NCBI RefSeq assembly: GCF_017811155.1 | Contig: NZ_JACVCV010000014.1 | Coordinates: 62,001-126,000 of the forward strand | Direction: 5' to 3' | Source of the DNA: Lunatimonas salinarum | GTDB lineage: Bacteria; Bacteroidota; Bacteroidia; Cytophagales; Cyclobacteriaceae | Length of the DNA: 64,000 bases | Shown here: in pieces, positions 37,369 through 46,799 of the stretch | Position numbering within the stretch: position 1 is the stretch's first letter | Layout: the number at the start of each line of letters is the position of its first letter | Translations under genes and position numbers: made by a program | Notes under the pieces: model-generated | The model's input: the letters and a program-made list of their open reading frames with translations, nothing else | Database searches by the model: none | Told to the model about the DNA's origin: nothing

Positions 37369-39180
37369 ATGCAGAGTATCCGTAACATAGCGATCATCGC
37401 TCACGTAGACCACGGCAAAACGACACTCGTGGATAAAATCATCCACGCTTCCAAAATCTTTCGGGAAAACCAACAATTTGATGACCTGATACTGGATAAC
37501 AACGATTTGGAAAGAGAAAGGGGTATCACCATTCTTTCGAAGAATGTATCCGTTCGGTACAAAGACGTTAAAATCAATATTATCGACACGCCCGGTCACG
37601 CCGATTTTGGCGGCGAAGTAGAACGTGTATTGAAGATGGCAGACGGGGTAATTCTGCTTGTTGACGCATTCGAAGGCCCTATGCCGCAGACACGATTCGT
37701 TTTAGGGAAAGCCCTGGCACTTGGGTTGACTCCTATCGTAGTGGTGAATAAGGTTGACAAAGAGAATTGTCGTCCGGATGAAGTACATGAGGCGGTGTTT
37801 GACCTGATGTTTAATCTGGATGCAACCGAGGAACAACTGGATTTCCATACGCTATACGGTTCCGCCAAGCAAAATTGGATGGGGCCGGATTGGCAAAATC
37901 CTACCGATTCTATCCTCCCCTTACTGGATGCCATCGTGGAATGCATCCCAGAACCAAAAATCGAGGAAGGTACCCTGCAGATGCAGATCACTTCCCTGGA
38001 TTTCTCCAACTTTGTAGGCAGAATCGCCATTGGCCGGGTAAAAAGAGGATCCATCAAGGAAAATGCCCAACTAACACTCTGTAAATCTGACGGAAGCCTG
38101 AAAAAGGTAAAGGTGAAGGAGTTGCACGTTTTTGAAGGATTGGGTAAGGTAAAGGTTTCTGAGGTATTAGCAGGGGATATATGTGCGGTCACCGGCATCG
38201 AAGACTTTGAGATTGGAGACACCTTAGCCGATTTGGAAAACCCCGAGCCACTTCCTCGTATTTCGATCGATGAGCCTACCATGAACATGCTTTTCACGAT
38301 CAATAACTCGCCTTTTTTTGGCAAGGAAGGCAAATTTGTGACTTCCAGACACCTGAGGGATCGATTGTTTAAAGAGACAGAGAAGAATTTGGCCTTGAAG
38401 GTTGAGACCACCGATTCCGAGGATAAGTTTTTGGTCTACGGGCGAGGCATTCTTCACTTGTCGATCTTGATAGAAACCATGCGGCGTGAGGGATACGAAC
38501 TACAGGTAGGCCAGCCGCAAGTGATTTTTAAGACGATTGATGGGGTGAGAAACGAACCTATCGAAACACTTTCCGTAGACGTACCTGAGACTACCGCGGG
38601 AAAAGTGATCGAGTTGGCTACCCAGCGTAAAGGAGAGCTGTTGGTCATGGAGCCGAAGGGCGACCTACAGCATTTGGAATTTAAGATTCCTTCCAGGGGG
38701 TTGATTGGTTTGAGAAACAATGTGCTCACAGCCACCCAAGGAGAAGCGATCATGAATCACCGTTTCACTGCCTACGAACCCTATAAAGGCGCAATACCGG
38801 GCAGGATTAATGGTTCACTAATTTCCATGGAGGGAGGACCTTGTACCGCTTATGCCATAGACAAATTGCAGGATCGAGGGATCTTTTTTGTCGATCCGGG
38901 AGAGGAGCTTTATGGTGGACAAGTAATCGGTGAGCATACGCGCGATAATGACATCGTGGTAAATGTGCAAAAGGGCAAGAAGCTGACAAACATGAGGGCT
39001 TCGGGTTCAGATGAGAATACCAAGATCGCACCTGCAAAGAAGTTTTCCCTAGAGGAGGCGATGGAATATATCCAAAAGGACGAGTACCTGGAGATTACGC
39101 CAAAAAGCATCCGGATGCGGAAGATCTACCTGGATGAAAACGAGCGAAATCGCAAATCGAAAGAGCAGCAGGCCGTTTGA
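37369..39180 (+). CDS. typA: Ribosome-associated GTPase TypA/BipA
   Basis: 603 residues, normal length. G1 AHVDHGKTTLVDKI, G2 ERERGITILSKN, G3 DTPGHADF, G4 NKVDKENC; then EF-Tu-like domain 2, two EF-G-like domains, and the TypA-specific C-terminal domain (RMRKIYLDENERNRKS end). It functions in 50S subunit assembly and stress adaptation. Monocistronic with a strong terminator. Confidence 0.97.
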   Translation: MQSIRNIAIIAHVDHGKTTLVDKIIHASKIFRENQQFDDLILDNNDLERERGITILSKNVSVRYKDVKINIIDTPGHADFGGEVERVLKMADGVILLVDAFEGPMPQTRFVLGKALALGLTPIVVVNKVDKENCRPDEVHEAVFDLMFNLDATEEQLDFHTLYGSAKQNWMGPDWQNPTDSILPLLDAIVECIPEPKIEEGTLQMQITSLDFSNFVGRIAIGRVKRGSIKENAQLTLCKSDGSLKKVKVKELHVFEGLGKVKVSEVLAGDICAVTGIEDFEIGDTLADLENPEPLPRISIDEPTMNMLFTINNSPFFGKEGKFVTSRHLRDRLFKETEKNLALKVETTDSEDKFLVYGRGILHLSILIETMRREGYELQVGQPQVIFKTIDGVRNEPIETLSVDVPETTAGKVIELATQRKGELLVMEPKGDLQHLEFKIPSRGLIGLRNNVLTATQGEAIMNHRFTAYEPYKGAIPGRINGSLISMEGGPCTAYAIDKLQDRGIFFVDPGEELYGGQVIGEHTRDNDIVVNVQKGKKLTNMRASGSDENTKIAPAKKFSLEEAMEYIQKDEYLEITPKSIRMRKIYLDENERNRKSKEQQAV

Positions 39181-39184
39181 TAGC

Positions 39185-39218
39185 AAAAAGGATGATTGGT
39201 TACAATCATCCTTTTTTT
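39185..39218 (+). terminator. Terminator after typA
   Basis: Perfect stem AAAAAGGATGATTG / CAATCATCCTTTTT with loop GTTA and further T residues. Confidence 0.92.
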
Positions 39219-39269
39219 GACGGTTGGAGTGGCTAAAAGGCCCCATTTTAACATCAAACCTACAATACA

Positions 39270-40244
39270 ATGAAGAAGATTGCAGTTTTTACCTCAGGTG
39301 GCGATTCTCCAGGGATGAATGCCTGTATACGATCAGTGGTTAGGACGGGAATATACCACGGCTTAGACGTATATGGGATCTTATATGGATACGACGGGAT
39401 GATTGGTGGAAACATCAAAAAGATGGCTTCTCACTCCGTCAGCAATATCGTTCAACGGGGTGGTACCATCCTCAAGTCAGCGCGGAGTGAGGGATTCCGA
39501 ACCCAAGAAGGCAGGAAGAAGGCTTTTGAAGAGTTGTCCAAGCATGGTATAGAGGGCTTGGTAGCTATAGGTGGAGACGGTACCTTTACCGGTGCCAAGT
39601 TGTTTTTTGAGGAATATGGAATCCCTACCGTCGGATGCCCAGGGACGATAGATAACGATATCTATGGAACAGATTATACGATTGGATTTGATACGGCGGT
39701 AAATACGGCAATGGAGGCGATCGATAAGATTCGCGATACAGCTGCGGCGCATGATCGCATTTTCTTTATTGAAGTAATGGGCAGGGATAGCGGATACATC
39801 GGGATCGAATGCGGTATTGGAGGTGGTGCCGAACTGGTGATGGTCCCTGAAACAAACACGACGATAGAAGATGTGGTTAAGTCACTAAAGGGATTGCGTA
39901 AGTCAAAAACTTCCAGTATCATTATTGTGGCGGAGGGCCTTCCATGTGGCGACGCCGCTCAAATAATGGATCGTGTCAAGGCGAGATTCGATGATGATGA
40001 AAAGGAATTTAAAGTGACTACGCTAGGCCACATACAGCGTGGTGGCAACCCAACTGCCAAAGACCGACTATTGGGTAGCAGGATGGGATTGGCTGCGGTA
40101 GAGGGGTTGTTGAAAGGAGAGTCCAATTGCATGGCCGGAGTTATCAATGACCAGGTAGTCTATACGCCATTTTCAGACTGCATTACCAAAGAAAAACCGC
40201 TGAAAGGTGACTACCTGAGGTTGCAGGAAATATTGAGCATTTAA
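39270..40244 (+). CDS. pfkA: ATP-dependent 6-phosphofructokinase
   Basis: 324 residues, the size of bacterial PfkA. Phosphorylates fructose 6-phosphate in glycolysis. GGDGTFTGA (Gly, not Asp, after GGD) and PGTIDNDIYGTD (Gly at the second key position) mark the ATP- rather than PPi-dependent form. Catalytic Asp is in the TIDND motif; MGRDSGYI and EGLPCG are also conserved. A small membrane-anchored gene starts 13 bases downstream. Confidence 0.97.
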   Translation: MKKIAVFTSGGDSPGMNACIRSVVRTGIYHGLDVYGILYGYDGMIGGNIKKMASHSVSNIVQRGGTILKSARSEGFRTQEGRKKAFEELSKHGIEGLVAIGGDGTFTGAKLFFEEYGIPTVGCPGTIDNDIYGTDYTIGFDTAVNTAMEAIDKIRDTAAAHDRIFFIEVMGRDSGYIGIECGIGGGAELVMVPETNTTIEDVVKSLKGLRKSKTSSIIIVAEGLPCGDAAQIMDRVKARFDDDEKEFKVTTLGHIQRGGNPTAKDRLLGSRMGLAAVEGLLKGESNCMAGVINDQVVYTPFSDCITKEKPLKGDYLRLQEILSI

Positions 40245-40257
40245 CAAACAATAGCGC

Positions 40258-40602
40258 ATGGGATTTGTACCAATTTTCATCACTTTGGGAGGGTTTGTAT
40301 TGCTGTTCTCCTTGCTGGTAAATTACAATATGGGGGCAAAAAGGAAGCGCTATTTGGCGCTATTAGACGAGTTACGGACACAGCTAGACCACAGGTTTTC
40401 CCAGCCGTTGCCTTCCGATCTAAAGGGATTGGAATACCGGTATCAAGAACTGAAGAAGGGTACCAGTGTCTCTTCGGAAGGGCTGGAGCGATTAGGTAAG
40501 CTATTGCAGGATGCAAAGCGCGCCCGCCATCAGTACCTGCAGCTTATTGGGACGAAGCCTTATGAATTTGTAGCTAAGTTATTCGGTCATAGGCCCATTT
40601 GA
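40258..40602 (+). CDS. Small membrane-anchored protein of unknown function
   Basis: 114 residues. One N-terminal membrane helix (residues ~4-22), then a cytosolic helical region and the ending KPYEFVAKLFGHRPI, which faintly recalls LemA-like proteins; this is not enough to assign it. It follows pfkA by 13 bases, so probably the same transcript, and its last 16 bases overlap the end of convergent miaA. Confidence 0.7.
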   Translation: MGFVPIFITLGGFVLLFSLLVNYNMGAKRKRYLALLDELRTQLDHRFSQPLPSDLKGLEYRYQELKKGTSVSSEGLERLGKLLQDAKRARHQYLQLIGTKPYEFVAKLFGHRPI

Positions 40603-41501
40603 CGATATATAAAATCCACAATTTTTTCCTCCTGATCAGGATGAAACCAGTGGTATTCAGGATCCTTTCGCAGCCAGGTTAATTGTCGTTTTGCATACCT
40701 TCTGGAGTTTCTCTTCAGGAGCCTGACGGCCTCTTCCCGATCGTATAGCCCATCCATAAATCCGAATATTTCAGTATATCCGACAGTCTGAAGCGCATTG
40801 CATGTTCGGAACGGATATAGCTTTTCAGCCTCCTCAAACAACCCTTCGGCTATCATCTGATCCATTCGTTGGTTTATCCGCTGGTATAATTCTTCCCGGT
40901 CTCTGGCAAGCGCCAGTTTGATGGTTTTGAACGGGCGCTTAGATTTTTTTTTTGTACGAAAGCTGCTGTAACGCTTACCTGTTCCGAGGCAAACTTCCAA
41001 TGCCCGAATAATCCGCTGTGGATTTTGGAGGTCAACAGTGGCGTAATATACTGGATCCAACGATTGGAGTTGTTCCTGTAAAGGCCTTAGGCCATTTTTT
41101 TCGAGCCGGAACACTAACTCCATCCTCCATTTGGGGTCGATCTGCGGCATGTCGTCCAATCCAACTACCACGGCATCTATGTAAAGTCCCGATCCTCCCG
41201 AAAGAATGATGGGATTGTAATCGGGGAATTTAAGGTTCAGTAAATCAAGCACTTCGTTTTCATACTGACGAACGTCGTATGAATCATGTATGGAAAGGCT
41301 GTTAATGAAGTAATGCGTTGCTTTTTGAAGAAGTTCAGGAGATGGTTTTGCAGTGCCTATATTCATTTCCTTAAAAAATTGTCTACTGTCTGCGGATATG
41401 ATAAATGTATTAAATTTTTTCGCTAAATTTATGCATAAATCGGTTTTGCCTACTGCTGTTGGACCCGAAATGATCAAAAGTGTGTTTGTTTGCTGCTTCA
41501 A
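40587..41501 (-). CDS. miaA: tRNA dimethylallyltransferase
   Basis: 304 residues. P-loop SGPTAVGKTDLCINLA, then ADSRQFFKEMNIGTAKPSP, LSGGSGLYIDAVV and the C-terminal RRYAKRQLTWLRKDP. Transfers a dimethylallyl group to A37 of tRNAs reading codons that begin with U. Divergent from the response-regulator operon (49-base gap). Confidence 0.96.
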   Translation of the reverse strand: MKQQTNTLLIISGPTAVGKTDLCINLAKKFNTFIISADSRQFFKEMNIGTAKPSPELLQKATHYFINSLSIHDSYDVRQYENEVLDLLNLKFPDYNPIILSGGSGLYIDAVVVGLDDMPQIDPKWRMELVFRLEKNGLRPLQEQLQSLDPVYYATVDLQNPQRIIRALEVCLGTGKRYSSFRTKKKSKRPFKTIKLALARDREELYQRINQRMDQMIAEGLFEEAEKLYPFRTCNALQTVGYTEIFGFMDGLYDREEAVRLLKRNSRRYAKRQLTWLRKDPEYHWFHPDQEEKIVDFIYRQMGL

Positions 41502-41550
41502 GAGGAAGGAATGATTAGGAGAAGTGCGGCTAAATTAATAAATTTTAGAC

Positions 41551-42309
41551 ATGAAAAATAAAACAGTCCTGATTGTAGATGATAATGCGTTGAATAGGAA
41601 AGTTTTTGAAAACATTCTTATGCACAACTACGCATTTGATTCTGCCGCAGACGGATTAGAAGCAATCGAAAAATTAAAGGCAGGAAATTACGATTTGGTC
41701 TTGATGGATATACAGATGCCTCGGTTGGATGGGATATCAGCATTAAGGCAAATTCGTGAGGACAACCTTACCCAAAAGCCAGTAATTGCAGTTTCGGCAT
41801 ATTCGAATCAGGCGGACCGGGAATATTTTTTGTCTACAGGGTTTGATGATTTTATAGCAAAGCCTGTGAAACCCAAAGATTTACTTGAGACGATCCGCTT
41901 TCACCTAGAAGCAAAGGAAGGCCCTCAGTCGGTTGGGGTATTGGAAATCCGTAGGACGGAAGGATTGGACGATTCGGTTATAAGGCAGTTACTGAAATTT
42001 AATTCTTTGGAAAATATTCGTTCTGTGTACGTTGATTTCTTAGAAGAAGCAGAAAATTTAGTCCAAGAAATAAAAAAATTGCTAATTTTAAAGAATTTTA
42101 ATCAGATTGGTGAAAAGTTACACATTATAAAAGGAAATTCAGGGACTTTGGGTATCAACGATATTTTTGAGATATCGACCAACTTTGAATCAGATGTAAA
42201 GAGTGCGCGTTATGAAAGCGCTGAAAGGTATTGCTCTTCGTTGGAGAAGGGTTTAGCGAGTTTTCGGGAAAAGTTGTTTAACAATAAATTATTCGATAAA
42301 TATGAGTGA
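41551..42309 (+). CDS. Response regulator fused to HPt domain
   Basis: 252 residues. Receiver domain 1-~125 with phospho-acceptor Asp in DLVLMDIQMPRLDG (~53), the conserved Ser and Lys (AVSAYS, IAKPVKP). The C-terminal half (~140-240) is an HPt domain with the histidine in KLHIIKGNSGTLG. A receiver plus HPt with no kinase or output domain is a phosphorelay adaptor. It overlaps the next receiver gene by 8 bases. The cognate kinase is not in the window. Confidence 0.9.
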   Translation: MKNKTVLIVDDNALNRKVFENILMHNYAFDSAADGLEAIEKLKAGNYDLVLMDIQMPRLDGISALRQIREDNLTQKPVIAVSAYSNQADREYFLSTGFDDFIAKPVKPKDLLETIRFHLEAKEGPQSVGVLEIRRTEGLDDSVIRQLLKFNSLENIRSVYVDFLEEAENLVQEIKKLLILKNFNQIGEKLHIIKGNSGTLGINDIFEISTNFESDVKSARYESAERYCSSLEKGLASFREKLFNNKLFDKYE

Positions 42310-42682
42310 ATCCAAAAGAGTGTTGGTGGCGGAGGATAGTTCGGTAATTATCAATTTGACAAAGAATGTGTTGGCATTTGACAATTACCTCATCACTTCC
42401 GTGAAAAATGGGAAGCAGGTGTTGGAAAAGCTTCAGAATGAAGATTTTGATGTTATTTTAATGGATATCAATATGCCGGTTATGGATGGCATCACCTGCA
42501 CACAAGCAATTAGGGCGCTTCCTGATAAGAAGAAATCGAAAATACCAATCATTGCCATCACGGGCAACTATAAAAATTTTACACTTGATGACTTTATCCA
42601 AGTTGGAATGGATGATTATGTGCAGAAGCCGCTCGACTACGACTTGTTGTTGTCAACTGTGCGAAAATACGCCTATAAATAA
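42302..42682 (+). CDS. Single-domain response regulator
   Basis: 126 residues, one receiver domain with phospho-acceptor Asp in DVILMDINMPVMDG, Thr in AITGNY and Lys in VQKPLD. No output domain. Its start overlaps the RR-HPt gene, so translation is coupled; the HPt of that protein and this receiver are natural partners. Confidence 0.93.
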   Translation: MSESKRVLVAEDSSVIINLTKNVLAFDNYLITSVKNGKQVLEKLQNEDFDVILMDINMPVMDGITCTQAIRALPDKKKSKIPIIAITGNYKNFTLDDFIQVGMDDYVQKPLDYDLLLSTVRKYAYK

Positions 42683-42685
42683 CGC

Positions 42686-42964
42686 ATGGCTGTAAAATAC
42701 ACCAAAAATTACCTGGATAAGATTGAGAACCTTTTTGCCCAATCTGCTTATCACCTCAGATACGAAAAGGGAAATTTCAAATCCGGGTATTGTATTTTAA
42801 AGAATACCAAAGTAGTAATCGTAAATAAGTACTTTACACTGGAAGGCAAGATAAACGCACTGCTGGATATTATTAAGGAGTTGCAATTGAATCCAAAATC
42901 ATTTGAAGACAAAAAGGCCCAAGAATTCTTGTCTGAATTACAACAAACAGAACTAAAGCTTTGA
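42686..42964 (+). CDS. Small conserved protein in response-regulator operon
   Basis: 92 residues. Strand-rich middle (GYCILKNTKVVIVNKYFTLE) and a helical C-terminal third (KINALLDIIKELQ). Family unnamed, though the sequence looks like a protein conserved in Cytophagales (memory, not checked). It lies 3 bases after the receiver gene and overlaps the following MBL gene by 4 bases, so it belongs to this operon. Confidence 0.8.
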   Translation: MAVKYTKNYLDKIENLFAQSAYHLRYEKGNFKSGYCILKNTKVVIVNKYFTLEGKINALLDIIKELQLNPKSFEDKKAQEFLSELQQTELKL

Positions 42965-43722
42965 AAGTAACTTTTCTTGGAACAGGGACTTCGCAGGGGG
43001 TTCCGGTGATTGGTTGTGACTGTGGGGTATGTAGATCGTTGGACTTTAGAGACAAGAGGCTGCGTTCGTCCATTCATTTGGACGTGAAGGGGCAAAGTAT
43101 CGTGATAGACACAGGCCCGGATTTTCGAGCACAAATGCTACGGGAGTCTGTGCATAGACTGGACGCAGTCATTTACACCCATGAACACAAGGATCATACC
43201 GCAGGCATGGATGACATCCGACCGTTTAATTTTAAGCAGCAAGGGGATATACCAATCTTTGGGACTGCAAAGGTAATAAATCAGTTAAAGGCGGAGTTTT
43301 CGTATGTTTTTGCCGAAAAAAAATATCCCGGAGTACCTGGGGTAGCCGTTCACGAAATTACCAACGAGCCTTTTGATGTCCAAGGTGTGCAATTCATCCC
43401 GGTAGAAGTGAGGCACCACCGAATCCCTGTTTTTGGGTATAGGGTTCAGGATTTTGTCTATATCACCGATGCCAATCAGATTGCGCCCTCAGAGATAGAC
43501 AAAATTCGTGGTTGTCGGGTGTTGGTTCTCAATGCATTGCAGATTCCTCCGCATATTTCTCACTTTAATTTGGAGGAAGCACTTCGGATGGTTGAAGTGA
43601 TTAAGCCAGAACGTACCTACTTTACTCATATCAGTCACAGGTTGGGTACAGTGGGGGAAGTAGAAAAAATGCTTCCCAGCCATGTCTCCCTCGCATACGA
43701 TGGACTTCAAATCGATCTTTGA
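42961..43722 (+). CDS. MBL-fold metallo-hydrolase (PhnP/RNase Z-like)
   Basis: 253 residues from a TTG start that overlaps the previous stop. Zinc-binding motif THEHKDHTAG, further His in VRHHRIPVFGYR and ITDANQI, and FTHISHRLG near the C terminus. The start FLGTGTSQGVPVIGCDCGVC carries a Cys pair typical of PhnP-like phosphodiesterases. Cytosolic. Substrate probably a cyclic or RNA phosphodiester. Confidence 0.9.
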   Translation: MKVTFLGTGTSQGVPVIGCDCGVCRSLDFRDKRLRSSIHLDVKGQSIVIDTGPDFRAQMLRESVHRLDAVIYTHEHKDHTAGMDDIRPFNFKQQGDIPIFGTAKVINQLKAEFSYVFAEKKYPGVPGVAVHEITNEPFDVQGVQFIPVEVRHHRIPVFGYRVQDFVYITDANQIAPSEIDKIRGCRVLVLNALQIPPHISHFNLEEALRMVEVIKPERTYFTHISHRLGTVGEVEKMLPSHVSLAYDGLQIDL

Positions 43723-43724
43723 CC

Positions 43725-45296
43725 ATGCACCTTAATTACCACTTTTTTAAGTACCTCTGCCCGGCGATTGAAGCCCGGCTAAAGGGGTTGCACGTCGCTG
43801 CATGTTTCAGTCAAAATAAGGATGAACTCGTACTGATATTTGAAGCGGAGGGGATGGCACCTTTCAATGTGGTGGCACACCTACTTCCTGCGGCGACCTG
43901 TGTTTATTTTCCACAGGAATACAAGCGAAGTAAGCGCAATAACGTATCCTTATTCCCGGAGTTGCTGGGAGAGGAGGTCTCTTCGGTTTACCTTTTTGGA
44001 TTTGAACGCTCTTTTGCCATTCGATTTTCATCGGGAAGTCAATTGGTGTTCAAAATGCACGGAAGCAGGAGCAATGTGCTTTATTGTCCATTAGGGGTGT
44101 TTTTACCGACCACGGTTTTTAGAAAGGCACTTCGTGACGACTTCTCCCTGGATATACGTACCCTGGATCATTCTCTCGAGTTGACTAGCGAACGATTTGC
44201 GGAATTGCAGGGGAATGCTTCTCAGTTTTTACCTACGTTGGGGAAGGTTCCCAGAGAATGGCTCAAGGAGAAAGGGTATTTGAATAGCGATATACAGCAA
44301 CGCTATCTACTGATGCTGGAATTGATGGATTTGCTTGATGCACCGGTTTTTTCCATAGTTCGGCGGGATGACCAATACGTGCTCACCTTGCTGCCCTGTT
44401 CTAAAGCAGCATATGCATCAGCGGATCCATTGGAGGCGTGCAATGCCTATTTTAAAATGGCAGTTGTACGACAGGGATTCGAGGTTGAAAAGCGGCAGTT
44501 ACTGAAAGGGCTGCGCGATCACATGCAAAAGACTGAAAATTACCTTCGGAAGACTTACGGTAAACTGGCCGAGTTAGCGTCCGAGACTTCACCGGGGCAG
44601 CTAGCGGATATTATTATGGCTAATTTGCACCAAATTCCGGTGGGTGCGGATCAGGTTGATTTGTTTGATTTTTACCAAGACAAGGTTATCCGTGTAAGCC
44701 TGAAGAGGGGGGTAACGCCGCAGCGACAGGCCGAAAATTTATATCGAAAGGCCAAGAATCGAAAAATTGAGCTACGCCAACTGGAAGCGAATTTGCTGGA
44801 AAAGGAGGCATTAATGGAGAAGTTGGCCAAGGATATGGAAGAAGCTGCGCAATTGGAACACCACCGGGCACTGCGTACCTTTATGAAGGATAGAGGGATG
44901 CTGGCCGAATCGAAGCAATCACAGGAACCTGTGCCATTTAAGCGGTTTTCTTCGGAGGGTTTTGATGTTTTGGTGGGTAAGTCTGCCAATGCTAATGACG
45001 AGATGCTGCGAAGGTATGCATGGAAGGATGACCTATGGCTTCACGCAAAGGGAGTTTCCGGTTCCCATGTGATTGTGAAGCACCGTGCGGGTGCCGTATT
45101 TCCCAAGTCAGTGATAGAGCGCGCTGCGGCTTTGGCTGCGTACTATTCCAAGAGTCGCACTGACAGTCTTTGCCCGGTAATTTATACGCCCGTAAAGTAT
45201 GTTAGAAAAGTCAAGGGTTCCGCTCCTGGATCGGTTATGGTAGATCGGGAAAAAGTAGTGATCGTTCAGCCCATGGGGCCAGAATCTGAGCCATAA
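43725..45296 (+). CDS. RqcH-like NFACT protein (ribosome rescue)
   Basis: 523 residues from ATG 43725. NFACT-N (1-~180), helix-hairpin and coiled-coil region (~240-390), and NFACT-R domain with DDLWLHAKGVSGSHVIVK (~430). RqcH binds stalled 50S-peptidyl-tRNA and adds C-terminal alanine tails. The Asp-Arg pair required in B. subtilis RqcH (D97-R98) is Glu94-Arg95 here (FGFERSFAI). It follows the MBL gene by 2 bases, so it is part of that operon, and ends at a strong terminator. Probably the local RqcH/Rqc2 homologue. Confidence 0.88.
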   Translation: MHLNYHFFKYLCPAIEARLKGLHVAACFSQNKDELVLIFEAEGMAPFNVVAHLLPAATCVYFPQEYKRSKRNNVSLFPELLGEEVSSVYLFGFERSFAIRFSSGSQLVFKMHGSRSNVLYCPLGVFLPTTVFRKALRDDFSLDIRTLDHSLELTSERFAELQGNASQFLPTLGKVPREWLKEKGYLNSDIQQRYLLMLELMDLLDAPVFSIVRRDDQYVLTLLPCSKAAYASADPLEACNAYFKMAVVRQGFEVEKRQLLKGLRDHMQKTENYLRKTYGKLAELASETSPGQLADIIMANLHQIPVGADQVDLFDFYQDKVIRVSLKRGVTPQRQAENLYRKAKNRKIELRQLEANLLEKEALMEKLAKDMEEAAQLEHHRALRTFMKDRGMLAESKQSQEPVPFKRFSSEGFDVLVGKSANANDEMLRRYAWKDDLWLHAKGVSGSHVIVKHRAGAVFPKSVIERAAALAAYYSKSRTDSLCPVIYTPVKYVRKVKGSAPGSVMVDREKVVIVQPMGPESEP

Positions 45297-45329
45297 AAAA
45301 AGGCAGCCCTGTTTCAAGCTGCCTTTTTA
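45294..45329. terminator. Bidirectional terminator between NFACT gene and pyk
   Basis: AAAAAAGGCAGC / GCTGCCTTTTT with a 10-base loop. It serves both converging genes. Confidence 0.9.
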
Positions 45330-45351
45330 TTGTACTGCTTTATCCCTGCCA

Positions 45352-46782
45352 TCAAGTTACTTGGTGGATTTTTAGCATGTTGGTCCTACCCTTTTCCTTT
45401 AGTGGCATGCTGGCTGTATTGATGATGATATCGCCTTCGACCACATGGTTGTTTTCTTTCAGAATATCCTGGATATCCTGGAAGGTTGCATCGGTGGAAA
45501 TTTGGTTGTCAAAGAAAAAGGCACGTACCCCCCATACTAAGCTGAGCTGTGTAATCAATGCCTTATTGCTGGTAAATATAAAGATGTTGGCTGAGGGTCG
45601 ATGAGAAGATAATCTAAATCCGGTAAACCCGGACGTAGTGATTCCTACGATAGCTTTTGCCTTTACGTTTCTGGACAAACGGCTAGCCATAAGGAGTAAG
45701 TTGTTACTTAGGTAGCTATCGGTATCTTCGGGTATTTTGTAGAGATTGTGGTAGATGTCTCCGTTTTCCTCGATGTAGCCAATTACGCTTGTCATGGCTT
45801 TTACGGCCGCTATGGGGTATTTTCCGGAGGCGGTTTCAGCTGAAAGCATCACCGCATCTGCACCGTCCATTACGGCGGTGGCCACATCGTTCGTTTCGGC
45901 CCGGGTAGGACGGGGGTTTACGATCATGCTTTCCATCATTTGCGTTGCGATAATCACCGGCTTACTGGCTAGCTTACACTTTTCTACCATGGTTTTTTGC
46001 CATAGCGGTACGACTTCCATAGGGACTTCCACGCCAAGATCTCCGCGTGCCACCATAATGGCGTCAGTAGCCTCTATAATGGCATCTATATTTTCGAGTG
46101 CCTCTGGCTTTTCGATTTTGGCCACGATTTTGCAACTTTTTCCAGCGCGCTCGATTCGTTCTCTCAGGTCAGCGATGTCCTCTGCGGAACGTACGAACGA
46201 TAAGGCGATCCAGTCCACTTGGTTTTCCAGTCCAAATTCCAGGTCTTCCAAATCTTTTTCTGTAAGGGAGGGGGCGCTAACTTTGGTATTCGGCAGGTTG
46301 ATCCCTTTTCTGGATTTCAGAATTCCTCCATGTACCACGGTGCAGACGACGTTTTTTCCGTCAGTGCTAAGGACTACCAGCTCGAGGTTGCCGTCATCGA
46401 TAAGTATTCGATCACCTGGAACTACGTCATTGGGTAGGTTTTGGTAGACGGTACTTACGAGACTGGATGTTCCGATTACCGGGTCGTTTGTAATGGTGAT
46501 TTGATCACCTGGCTTGATGACAACACCGTTGTTTTCTACTTCCCCAACCCGGATTTTTGGGCCTTGGAGGTCCTGTAGAATCCCGATATTCAAGTTGTAA
46601 TCGCGATTGATCTTCCGAATGATATCTACTACATTTTTATGCCCTTCGTGGTTGCCGTGCGAAAAATTCAGCCGAAACACATCCGCCCCTGCCATAGCTA
46701 GCTCGGTCAGGACCTCTTCATTATTACTGGCAGGCCCTACCGTGGCCAAAATTTTCGTCTTGTTGTAGATAGGTACTCTCAT
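45352..46782 (-). CDS. pyk: Pyruvate kinase
   Basis: 476 residues. Makes pyruvate and ATP from PEP. Motifs: AGADVFRLNFSHG, the catalytic block SKPVIIATQMMESMI, and the metal/ADP sites GVEVPMEV, RAETNDVATAVMDGADAV. C-terminal allosteric domain present. Its start is 17 bases from the end of the IPExxxVDY-family gene on the same strand. Confidence 0.97.
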   Translation of the reverse strand: MRVPIYNKTKILATVGPASNNEEVLTELAMAGADVFRLNFSHGNHEGHKNVVDIIRKINRDYNLNIGILQDLQGPKIRVGEVENNGVVIKPGDQITITNDPVIGTSSLVSTVYQNLPNDVVPGDRILIDDGNLELVVLSTDGKNVVCTVVHGGILKSRKGINLPNTKVSAPSLTEKDLEDLEFGLENQVDWIALSFVRSAEDIADLRERIERAGKSCKIVAKIEKPEALENIDAIIEATDAIMVARGDLGVEVPMEVVPLWQKTMVEKCKLASKPVIIATQMMESMIVNPRPTRAETNDVATAVMDGADAVMLSAETASGKYPIAAVKAMTSVIGYIEENGDIYHNLYKIPEDTDSYLSNNLLLMASRLSRNVKAKAIVGITTSGFTGFRLSSHRPSANIFIFTSNKALITQLSLVWGVRAFFFDNQISTDATFQDIQDILKENNHVVEGDIIINTASMPLKEKGRTNMLKIHQVT

Positions 46783-46799
46783 TTGACTTTTTTTAGTGT

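Noticed and set aside
37596-38411. 271-codon open frame opposite typA
   Set aside because: Shadow frame of a highly conserved GTPase with no start signal or recognisable motif.
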